From Treponema sp. (lineage in GTDB: Bacteria; Spirochaetota; Spirochaetia; Treponematales; Treponemataceae), in assembly GCA_017392945.1 (NCBI GenBank), contig JAFOSK010000062.1:1-47207 (forward strand): a DNA stretch of 47,207 nt, written 5' to 3'. A program made the position numbers and the translations under genes. Position 1 is the stretch's first letter. Every line of letters begins with the position of its first letter. Under the pieces are notes generated by a model that saw only the letters and a list, made by a program, of their open reading frames with translations, was not told where the DNA came from and did not search any database. Shown piece by piece: positions 26,501 to 32,812 of the stretch.

Positions 26501-26710
26501 GAAAAGACATTCGGTTTTAGTATTGGTATAAGTTGTACAACGGATAATAAAGATCCTTCAGATTTGGAAGAAACGATGGTCGATGCTGACCAGGCTTTGT
26601 ACTATTCTAAACATAATAAAAAAGGTACAATTTCTGTCTGGTCAGAGGTAAAAGACAAAATAGAGTCTGGAACTGTTGCTGAAACCAGTATTGTAAAAGA
26701 CATGCATTAA
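23558..26710 (+). CDS. Large TPR-type protein with C-terminal GGDEF (diguanylate cyclase)
   Basis: A 1050-residue soluble protein. Residues 1-200 have no family I recognise. About 270-680 are repeated helical pairs with TPR-like spacing. About 700-860 is a GAF-like region (IFDYTMADAVFIAEKSG). A coiled linker with HLTMISSTDQLSQLKNRYAL leads into the GGDEF domain. The active loop GGDEF is intact at 932-936, and an RxxD inhibitory site (RKVD, 923-926) sits at the standard five-residue distance. So it should make cyclic di-GMP with product inhibition. No membrane helix is seen, so input is cytoplasmic and probably protein-mediated through the repeats. The tetR gene follows 9 bp later and may be co-transcribed. 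Confidence 0.9.
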   Translation: MDSKNILKSITENFFTDEKQTLMFLSLSERLMDLVKDLFGDDISIVDLRDNFTPLKPFLQIIQSKNPDLDFVSSVTYPLQRNVFLSYFKNGYVEGRNDLVVREEIFYEKKRIRESIIELFKKYLKGKYIILNAQLLSEEAVEIIKEIEWSDLGGQVVFCFNGIKLEESPEFIREYAQSISNNTNYYSINSAEDFEDHVISKKDRLKVGYKKLLQVLRSYKEFLALSEGLKLIKKIEADSVLRNFEKYEMRSIYMEMGVLCYLKDDMDLANYYFSNVLEEGYDDDLEAWATYYLANVSYVKNMNTVAYRYINKNRQLLKARTETPLYALTCMMEYIIMERVSSDYSVDRYHNVLKLLDKSGLINNKIYASLVIPWSVVYQKELRDQLFGNIKEAYMQAAQIDNLFGLSTACHWIGICMAHDGRKTDALEWYNRCRLIREEMGELSAIIKITNGLSYEYLNNSDYHKSYDLINGFIKHLLESDDYPEIIITLGNIGRALFYGRNFKLAYEVFQSVLNFLYIFELEDVYFNSFMPEYNDMMTYKAVIEFFNGEYTRAKMNLHNISNNGKYFTPIEEILKFFLKACIQIEEKHIEEAVETFESGIKDFEKVGNTQEHRLCFMFFEFGLLLKKAGRDDLAEEYRDRGFKLAQAKGLRYYTQGKESVTLSDYQANIKQFEPLKLNLAELEAHGEKERLMNQLHKRLRDSQFLNKLLSFSMDIYSEAKYISNATQAIFDYTMADAVFIAEKSGRTWNVLSSSLRCDVEEPAAALWSEMLKQTSNVSPDHIKKEKDRDLLFINLTKFEFVGGIIIYLQKRMWLSAEEMSTINLAVNSVQSQLVMFRQNQHLTMISSTDQLSQLKNRYALQEHLAIETELLSRYEKKHHGVMYESIAFVDLDNFKYYNDTFGHEAGDLLISCMGRILNEVFRKVDFVARYGGDEFVVCLPNTSCQEARRSGERLYQCLKDANYFIPALERLLGRKIKVPKEKTFGFSIGISCTTDNKDPSDLEETMVDADQALYYSKHNKKGTISVWSEVKDKIESGTVAETSIVKDMH

Positions 26711-26719
26711 AAGGTCAGA

Positions 26720-27388
26720 ATGGCAACTAAACATATTTCTCAGGAAAAGATAATAAGTGCATTTTTGTTTTGTGCATTTGATAAGAATGTAGGTGCAACA
26801 TCTTTGCAGGACATTGCGGAATATCTGGGCATTAAAAAGGCTTCGCTTTATAATCATTTTGCCGGGCGCGATGAAATGTATGAAGCGACTCTTAATTATT
26901 GTCGTGACTACTGCGAAAAGCTTTCGTTCATTCCTGAAAATTTCATGAAACTGGATCTGTTCCAGAAAAAGACTCTTGTTGAAGTAATGAATTCTCTTAT
27001 CCGCCGCTATGTTCAGATGTACGAAACTGAACCGCTGTTTCAGATCTTTGCTTTTGTGCATAGTGAAAAGTATTTTAATAAGGCCGCTGCCGAAATTGCA
27101 GACAGGGAGCTTCAGAAACTTGAATACGGTATAAGCCAGATTTTTTTAATTTACTGCAATGATAAAAAAGTGGGACTTTCTCCGGCAGAACTGGATTGTG
27201 CTGTAAAGTGGTTCAGTGCGGCATTTATGCACTTGATTGATTCTTACATAATGCACAAAAAGGAAATCGTACGCCAGAATCCTGAATGTGGAGTGGGAAG
27301 CCTTTTTGCCCTTCCTACAGATGATTCTTTTCTTGAAAAAATATATTTTCTTTCTGAAAATTATCTTAACGCCTTAATGAAAATATAA
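26720..27388 (+). CDS. TetR-family transcriptional regulator
   Basis: The first 55 residues of this 222-residue protein form the TetR helix-turn-helix: an N-terminal helix, then TSLQDIAEYLGIKKASLYNHFAGRDEMYEAT. The C-terminal ligand-binding part has no recognisable subfamily signature. AAAAGG before the ATG supports the start. It lies 9 bp downstream of the GGDEF gene, suggesting one transcript, and is followed by a structured GC-rich repeat. Its effector and target are not readable; autoregulation is possible but no clear palindrome was found at a nearby promoter. Confidence 0.88.
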   Translation: MATKHISQEKIISAFLFCAFDKNVGATSLQDIAEYLGIKKASLYNHFAGRDEMYEATLNYCRDYCEKLSFIPENFMKLDLFQKKTLVEVMNSLIRRYVQMYETEPLFQIFAFVHSEKYFNKAAAEIADRELQKLEYGISQIFLIYCNDKKVGLSPAELDCAVKWFSAAFMHLIDSYIMHKKEIVRQNPECGVGSLFALPTDDSFLEKIYFLSENYLNALMKI

Positions 27389-27394
27389 ATTTGC

Positions 27395-27530
27395 GTCAGG
27401 CTATGGAGCAGCCGCGGAGCGGGCCACTGGAGCGAACGAGGTTTTCCGAGTGAGTGAAGAGGCTGACCGTAAGGGAACTGCGGAACAGCCGGCCGGGCAT
27501 CTGAAAGATGGCCGGAGACGCCCGTATAAT
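27395..27530. repeat. GC-rich multi-hairpin element downstream of the TetR gene
   Basis: About 135 bp, much richer in GC than both flanks, with terminal GCGTC/GACGC complementarity and internal short inverted repeats (for example GGCT/AGCC and CATC/GATG within GGCC-rich arms). It starts 7 bp after the tetR stop. Its style resembles the element at 4267-4355, although I cannot align them end to end. Most likely a non-coding interspersed palindromic repeat; it might also help end transcription, since a T run follows at 27532-27537. Confidence 0.55.
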
Positions 27531-27570
27531 CCTTTTTTATTCGTGGATGTAAACTGAATTTTCTTCATTG

Positions 27571-27599
27571 TTGTAAAGGACGTTTTTTTTCAATATACT
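27571..27599 (+). promoter_or_regulatory. Promoter of the UPF0210 gene
   Basis: TTGTAA (27571-27576), 17-bp spacer, TATACT (27594-27599). The leader of about 47 nt contains a small GCGC/GCGC hairpin and an AAGGA ribosome site before the ATG at 27654. Confidence 0.6.
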
Positions 27600-27653
27600 A
27601 TGCTATACTTTCAAAACCTTTGAAATGCGCTCAAAAGGCGCGAAGGACAATCT

Positions 27654-29015
27654 ATGATATTTTCACCAAATGAAATTCAGGAAACAGTCAGCATGTTCAT
27701 GAAGCAGAAACTGGATATCCGCTGCGTAACAATGGGTATAAATCTGTTGGACTGTGCGGACAGTGACGCAAAAAAATCATGCGACAAGATTTATGACAAA
27801 ATAATGAAAAAGGCCGGTAACCTTGTAAAAGTCGGTCAGGATATAGAAAAAGAATTTGGTGTTCCTATTATAAATAAGCGTATTTCTGTAACTCCAATAG
27901 CACTTGTGGCAGGTGCAAGCAATGCAAAGTCTTATGTAGATTATTGTAAGACTTTGGACCGTTGTGCAAAAGATCTTGGTGTAAACTTTATAGGTGGATT
28001 TTCGGCGCTGGTTCAGAAAGGCATTACCCCTGCTGACCGCATTCTTATTGAATCGATTCCAGAAGCTTTGGCAACAACTGAATTTGTTTGTTCTTCAGTA
28101 AACGTTGGAACTACAAAGAATGGTATCAACATGGATGCTGTAAAGCTTATGGGAGAGACAATCGTTAAGACTTCTGAGGTTTCTAAAGATCTTCCTGTAA
28201 ACGGATGTGCAAAGCTGGTTGTTTTCTGCAATGCGCCGGAAGATAATCCGTTTATGGCTGGTGCATTTCATGGTCCGGGAGAAGGAGACAGCGTAATCAA
28301 CGTAGGAGTCTCTGGGCCTGGTGTAATTCTTGCTGCAGCCCGCGAATACAAAGGTCAGCCAATTAATGTTCTTGCGGACGGAATTAAAAAGATGGCGTTT
28401 AAGATTACCCGCATGGGGCAGCTTGTTGGTTCTGAAGCAGCAAAACGCCTTGATACGAACTTTGGTATTCTTGATCTTTCACTTGCCCCTACTCCGGCTG
28501 TCGGCGACAGTGTTGCACGTATTCTGGAAGAAATCGGGCTTGATGGTGCAGGCGCTCCAGGAACGACTGCGGCTTTGGCTATGCTTACAGACATGGTAAA
28601 GAAAGGCGGCGTTATGGCCAGCACAAACGTTGGCGGTTTGAGCGGTGCGTTTATTCCTGTGTCTGAAGATGAAGGTATGATCAATGCGGTTAAGCAAGGA
28701 TCAATTTGTCTTGAAAAACTTGAAGCTATGACTACGGTTTGTTCTGTAGGTCTTGATATGATTGCTATTCCGGGGGATACCCCTGCTACTACAATCAGCG
28801 GTATTCTGGCTGATGAGTTTGCTATTGGTATGGTAAACAATAAGACTACTGCATGCCGCCTTATTCCAGCTCCTGGTAAAAAAGCCGGCGAGTGGGTTGA
28901 ATTTGGAGGATTGCTGGGTGGGTGCCCTGTAATGCCTGTAAGCAAGTTTGGTTGCGCGGATTTTATCAACAGAGGCGGACGAATTCCTGCGCCGATACAT
29001 TCATTTAGAAATTAA
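27654..29015 (+). CDS. UPF0210 (DUF711) family protein
   Basis: A 453-residue protein matching the UPF0210 family along its length: the N-terminal [17 protein letters not shown], the central [14 protein letters not shown], and the highly conserved C-terminal tail [15 protein letters not shown]. The family is related by fold to glycyl-radical-type proteins but lacks a proven reaction; in many bacteria it sits beside an ACT-domain gene, which is absent here. AAGGA supports the start. What is odd is the 3' end: the last codons are repeated three more times downstream, each copy with its own stop codon, before the terminator. The current tail is therefore the first of four copies. Confidence 0.93.
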   Translation: MIFSPNEIQETVSMFMKQKLDIRCVTMGINLLDCADSDAKKSCDKIYDKIMKKAGNLVKVGQDIEKEFGVPIINKRISVTPIALVAGASNAKSYVDYCKTLDRCAKDLGVNFIGGFSALVQKGITPADRILIESIPEALATTEFVCSSVNVGTTKNGINMDAVKLMGETIVKTSEVSKDLPVNGCAKLVVFCNAPEDNPFMAGAFHGPGEGDSVINVGVSGPGVILAAAREYKGQPINVLADGIKKMAFKITRMGQLVGSEAAKRLDTNFGILDLSLAPTPAVGDSVARILEEIGLDGAGAPGTTAALAMLTDMVKKGGVMASTNVGGLSGAFIPVSEDEGMINAVKQGSICLEKLEAMTTVCSVGLDMIAIPGDTPATTISGILADEFAIGMVNNKTTACRLIPAPGKKAGEWVEFGGLLGGCPVMPVSKFGCADFINRGGRIPAPIHSFRN

Positions 29016-29436
29016 TAATATTATTGTGGATTCAATAGGTGGTTTGCAATGTGCCTCTGTTGGCTCTGCAAGGAAGTTATTTACACGCCGCTCGCGCGGC
29101 TGGCGAAACAACAGAGGTGGACGTATTCCGGCTCCGATACATTCATTTAGAAATTAATAATATTATTGTGGATTCAATAGGTGGTTTGCAGTGCACCTCT
29201 GTTGGCTCTGCAAGGAAGTTATTTACACGCCGCTCGCGCGGCTGACGAAACAACAGAGGCGGACGTATTCCTGCGCCGATACATAGTTTCAGAAACTAAA
29301 GTAAATCGCTGATTTTTAGATTGATGTGTGGTGCACCTCTGCTGGCTCTGTAAGGAAGTTATTTACACGCCGCTCGCGCGGCTGGCGAATCAACAGAGGT
29401 GGACGAATTCCTGCGCTAATTCATAGTTTCAGAAAT
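28967..29436 (+). repeat. Four copies of the UPF0210 gene tail separated by hairpin units
   Basis: CAACAGAGG(C/T)GGACG occurs at 28967 (inside the gene), 29109, 29251 and 29391, spaced 142, 142 and 140 bp. Every copy continues with codons for GGRIPA(P/L)IHSFRN and a stop. Between copies lie a 3' segment, an inverted CCTCTGTTG that can pair with the flanking CAACAGAGG, and a GCCGC/GCGGC hairpin. Copies 1 and 2 use TCA TTT for Ser-Phe; copies 3 and 4 use AGT TTC. Only copy 4 has the Pro-to-Leu change. Confidence 0.95.
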
Positions 29437-29455
29437 TAGTTATATTTCATGCTTT

Positions 29456-29505
29456 TGCGGACTGGCTGGGGTGAAAATGCTTCTGCTGGTCCGCAGGATT
29501 TTTTC
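29456..29505 (+). terminator. Intrinsic terminator beyond the last tail copy
   Basis: TGCGGAC (29456-29462) and GTCCGCA (29489-29495) form a 7-bp stem with a 26-base loop, followed by GGA and TTTTTT. It lies after the fourth tail copy, so this copy probably marks the native end of the UPF0210 gene. Confidence 0.75.
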
Positions 29506-29605
29506 TTATTCAATTGACTGACTTATAAAACGCCATTATAAAATACATTTAACCCTCCTATAGTTACAAATTTTTTGTTTTTTTTTAAATATGGTTGTAA
29601 AATAG

Positions 29606-29632
29606 TATTAGTTCAAAAAAATTTACCGATAA
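29606..29632 (+). promoter_or_regulatory. Sigma-28-like (flagellar) promoter of the chemoreceptor gene
   Basis: ACCGATAA at 29625-29632 matches the sigma-28 -10 consensus GCCGATAA at seven of eight positions. Eleven bases upstream is TATTAGTT, a partial match to the -35. This fits co-regulation of a chemoreceptor with flagellar genes. Confidence 0.5.
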
Positions 29633-29670
29633 AAGTATTGTATTTTTTTACGAGTGCTCGGAGGAAAATA

Positions 29671-31755
29671 ATGAAGTCAAAAGAAAAAAAGAATGGGAAA
29701 CTGTTTGTCCTGGTAGCTGGAGTAGTAGCAGCTACCATAATTGTTCTCAACCTGATTCAGATTATTACAATTTCAACACAGACTAAAGGTGCAATTAAGA
29801 AAAGTTCACTGGTTGAATATGAAAACTTTGCAGAAGCTTATTCAACAATTGTTTCTACAACTCTGGAAAAATATTTTGCTCATTTGGATTTTTATACAAA
29901 TGCAGATATTGTTAAGACAGGCGATAATGACGCGATTATCAATTGGCTTCGAAAAAATGAACCAAATAGAGAAAAAACTATTGATTATGTTGCATGGGTA
30001 GATAACAAGGGCGGATTCTATTCTGACCTCGGAACAAGTACAAATGTTTCTGAACGCGATTACTTTCAGGCAATTATGCGCCAGGGTAAGGATACATTTA
30101 TAGACAATCCGGTTACATCAAAAGTCACAGGAAAAACTGTAATTCATATCTGTAAGGCTGCAAAAGTAAACGGAAGGACAGTCGGTTTCTTCTGTGGTGT
30201 CCTTGACTTTAAGGGAATGGCGATTCTTCTTGAAAATGTTCATCTTGATAAAGGGGATGTTTCGCTGTTTTCTTCAAACGGTGATTTAATCTGCACGAGC
30301 GGTAACTTTGATACGCTTAAGTCAAACCTTGAAAAAGGCGGTGAAGAAGTTGTTTCAATGCTGAATAAACTTGCTGATGAAACTTCAAGAGGCAACAACG
30401 GAATTATGGAAACAGCTGGCGGTAGTAAAATCAATATCTATCATCCTATTGAGCATACACAATGGTTCCTTACAATTATGATGGATGAAGCAGAAATGAT
30501 TGAAACTGCTACAACTGTAATGCGTTACATGGTTATTGGCGGAATTGCACTTATCGTAATAATCATTGCTCTTGTTGTTCTTGTTGTATACAATTCGCTC
30601 AAACCACTGCAGAATGTAGAAAATATAATTATGGGAATTGCTTCTGGAGAGGCAGATCTGACAAAGCGAATTGACTATCATGCAAACAATGAAATCGGCC
30701 GTGTAGTAAAAGGTTTCAATCTGTTCAGTGAAAAACTTCAGACTATTGTCCGCGAAATTAAATTTTCTAAAGACGGCCTTGTTCAGTCGGGGGAATCGCT
30801 TGATCTGTGTACTCAGGACACAACTGCCGCAATCGACCAGATTTTGAATAATATTAATTCAACAACTCAGCAGATAAATAATCAGACGAATTCTGTATCA
30901 GAAACTGCCGGTGCTGTAAATCAGATTGCGTCAAATATTGAATCGTTGAACAATATGATTGAAAATCAGACATCTGCAGTTACAGAGGCTTCTGCTGCTG
31001 TAGAAGAGATGATTGGAAATATCAGCTCGGTAAATAACTCTGTGAGCAAGATGGCAATGGAGTTTGAAGGACTTGGTCAGAAAGTAATGGCCGGTGTACA
31101 CAAGCAGGAAGATGTTAATGATCGAATTCAGGTAATTGAGTCAGAAAGTAAAGCTTTGCAGGAAGCTAACATGGTTATTTCAAGCATTGCAGAGCAGACA
31201 AACCTTCTTGCTATGAATGCCGCTATCGAAGCTGCTCATGCTGGCGAAGCAGGAAAGGGATTCTCTGTAGTTGCAGACGAAATCCGTAAGCTTTCTGAAA
31301 CATCTTCTTCTCAGTCTAAGACAATCGGTGAACAGCTTAAGAATATTACAGAAAGTATAGATGGAATGGTAGAGGCTTCTATGGATGCGCGTCAGTCATT
31401 TACAGAAGTTTCCGACAGTCTTACTTCTACAACAAATCTTGTGCGTGAAATCAAGAATGCAATGCTTGAACAGGGTGAAGGCTCTAAACAGATTTCCATT
31501 GCGCTTAATTCTATGAATGACAGTTCTAATCAGGTAAAAAACGCTTCTCGTGAAATGGCAGAAGGAAACAAGCAGATTCTGGAAGCGGTTCGTACCCTTC
31601 AGGATGCATCAGGCACAATGCGCCATGGTGTAGAAGAAATGTCTTCTGGTGCTGAAAAAATTAATTCAACAGGAAAGGCCTTGGCTGATATTTCCGGCGA
31701 TATGGACGTCCTTATCAGAAAGATGGGCGCACAGGTTGATCAGTTTAAAGTCTAA
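29671..31755 (+). CDS. Methyl-accepting chemotaxis protein with dCache-type sensor
   Basis: From the ATG at 29671, preceded by GGAGG, the protein has 694 residues; an upstream in-frame start at 29575 lacks a ribosome site. It has a first membrane helix (about 11-33), a periplasmic region of about 255 residues with dCache features (ERDYFQAI, then a GFFCGVLDF strand), a second helix (about 290-315), a HAMP domain, and a cytoplasmic signalling coiled coil with the canonical tip [20 protein letters not shown]. It reports a periplasmic ligand to CheA/CheW. The ligand is unknown. It closely resembles the interrupted receptor at 42378-44459 in the signalling half. Confidence 0.95.
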   Translation: MKSKEKKNGKLFVLVAGVVAATIIVLNLIQIITISTQTKGAIKKSSLVEYENFAEAYSTIVSTTLEKYFAHLDFYTNADIVKTGDNDAIINWLRKNEPNREKTIDYVAWVDNKGGFYSDLGTSTNVSERDYFQAIMRQGKDTFIDNPVTSKVTGKTVIHICKAAKVNGRTVGFFCGVLDFKGMAILLENVHLDKGDVSLFSSNGDLICTSGNFDTLKSNLEKGGEEVVSMLNKLADETSRGNNGIMETAGGSKINIYHPIEHTQWFLTIMMDEAEMIETATTVMRYMVIGGIALIVIIIALVVLVVYNSLKPLQNVENIIMGIASGEADLTKRIDYHANNEIGRVVKGFNLFSEKLQTIVREIKFSKDGLVQSGESLDLCTQDTTAAIDQILNNINSTTQQINNQTNSVSETAGAVNQIASNIESLNNMIENQTSAVTEASAAVEEMIGNISSVNNSVSKMAMEFEGLGQKVMAGVHKQEDVNDRIQVIESESKALQEANMVISSIAEQTNLLAMNAAIEAAHAGEAGKGFSVVADEIRKLSETSSSQSKTIGEQLKNITESIDGMVEASMDARQSFTEVSDSLTSTTNLVREIKNAMLEQGEGSKQISIALNSMNDSSNQVKNASREMAEGNKQILEAVRTLQDASGTMRHGVEEMSSGAEKINSTGKALADISGDMDVLIRKMGAQVDQFKV

Positions 31756-31774
31756 AAATACAAGGAGTATGACG

Positions 31775-31817
31775 TTTCCAGTTGCCCGTTTTTTGAGGGT
31801 TTTCTGGAAAGTTTCTT
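31775..31817 (+). terminator. Probable terminator after the chemoreceptor gene
   Basis: TTTCCAG (31775-31781) pairs with CTGGAAA (31804-31810), with an inner CCC/GGG pairing, followed by GTTTCTT. The T tract is imperfect. Confidence 0.5.
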
Positions 31818-31830
31818 AATTCTTAATACT

Positions 31831-32784
31831 ATGCTTTTTATTCCTGTGGAAGAATTAAAAGGGCGGAAGAGATCCGCTCTTTTAAAATTTTTGGCGCGAT
31901 ATGAAGAAATTTGTGTACAGCTTAGTGCTCAAATGCGGAAAACAAGTGATAATGTGTACGTCGTTTTTGCATCAGAGGTGTCGGAGCAGGATCTTTACGG
32001 AATTGTAAGCGTAAGAAAAACAATTCTTCACTGTTTACCATATGCAAACAGTGAAGAACCTACGGCGATGCAGAAAGATTTTGTGCAGTCTTTTACTGAT
32101 TTTTTTTGTGCAGAACGTTTTGACATGCCGGTATGCGTAAATGGAACGCATAGTGGGACGGCACTTATTTTGGAAGCGCTGAGCCTTTTAGAGTATGTTC
32201 CAAGCCAGATTAATGAGTACAATCTTATGAAGCTTGATATCGGGGAATTTAAGGGAAAGGTGCGTCAAAAGGCGTGGCTTGCGGAACGGCGGACGTTTGC
32301 ACAAAAGCATGGAATTGAGGTCTTAAGGTGCCGGAGGGATATTCCGGCAGAAATGCGGGGAATGCTTTTTGAATTACAGAAGCAGTATGAGCTTGAAGAA
32401 GTAGTTCCTTCGTGCCTTTCTTTTGATGAAAACTTATGCCGGCTAAAACTGGCAAATTCTTTTAGAACGCAATATATACTTGCACTTTTAAAAAAGGAAG
32501 GAGACAAGGAATTGCTTGTTTCTAAAGCAGGGACAAATGCTGTCGGAATTAAATGTGCTCAGATTGGCGGTGTTTTTACGCACTCGGAATACCGTGGGAG
32601 AGGTTTCTGTTCTTATCTTATGGGTGTTCTGATGTTTAAAATTGTAAAAATGCGTTATATTCCTGTTCTTTTTGTAAAAAAACAAAATGAGCTTGCCGTT
32701 AAGTTGTATGCCTCTCTAGGATTTACAAAAATCGCTGATTATACAATCGGTTATTTCAGTCTTATGGAAAAGAACATGAAATAA
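31831..32784 (+). CDS. GNAT-family acetyltransferase with N-terminal extension
   Basis: The GNAT fold is in the C-terminal 130 residues of this 317-residue protein: IGGVFTHSEYRGRGFCSYL is the acetyl-CoA loop with the R-G-x-G-x-(C/G) pattern, and NELAVKLYASLGFTKIADY is the usual end of the domain. The first 180 residues have no family I recognise but may be a second, degenerate GNAT-like half. No strong ribosome site is present before the ATG. The HD-GYP/GNAT gene follows 28 bp later on the same strand and may be in the same transcript. Substrate unknown. Confidence 0.75.
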   Translation: MLFIPVEELKGRKRSALLKFLARYEEICVQLSAQMRKTSDNVYVVFASEVSEQDLYGIVSVRKTILHCLPYANSEEPTAMQKDFVQSFTDFFCAERFDMPVCVNGTHSGTALILEALSLLEYVPSQINEYNLMKLDIGEFKGKVRQKAWLAERRTFAQKHGIEVLRCRRDIPAEMRGMLFELQKQYELEEVVPSCLSFDENLCRLKLANSFRTQYILALLKKEGDKELLVSKAGTNAVGIKCAQIGGVFTHSEYRGRGFCSYLMGVLMFKIVKMRYIPVLFVKKQNELAVKLYASLGFTKIADYTIGYFSLMEKNMK

Positions 32785-32812
32785 TATCCAATTTTTCTAA
32801 ATTAAGGTTATA

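Noticed and set aside
28355..28969. 204-codon minus-strand frame opposite the UPF0210 gene
   Set aside because: It is a shadow frame caused by the codon bias of the real gene and has no start signals.
28948..29245. Two overlapping open frames after the UPF0210 gene that end in [13 protein letters not shown] or in the spacer
   Set aside because: They arise because 142 is not a multiple of three and the spacer happens to be open in one frame. No promoter or ribosome site supports them as separate genes.
28967..29436. Tail repeats as integron attC sites or a CRISPR array
   Set aside because: No paired attC core sites or integrase, and the repeats are coding gene ends of about 142 bp rather than short repeats with unique spacers.
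31764..31820. 16-codon frame with AAGGAG after the chemoreceptor gene
   Set aside because: The Shine-Dalgarno is only one base from the ATG, and the frame lies across the likely terminator hairpin.
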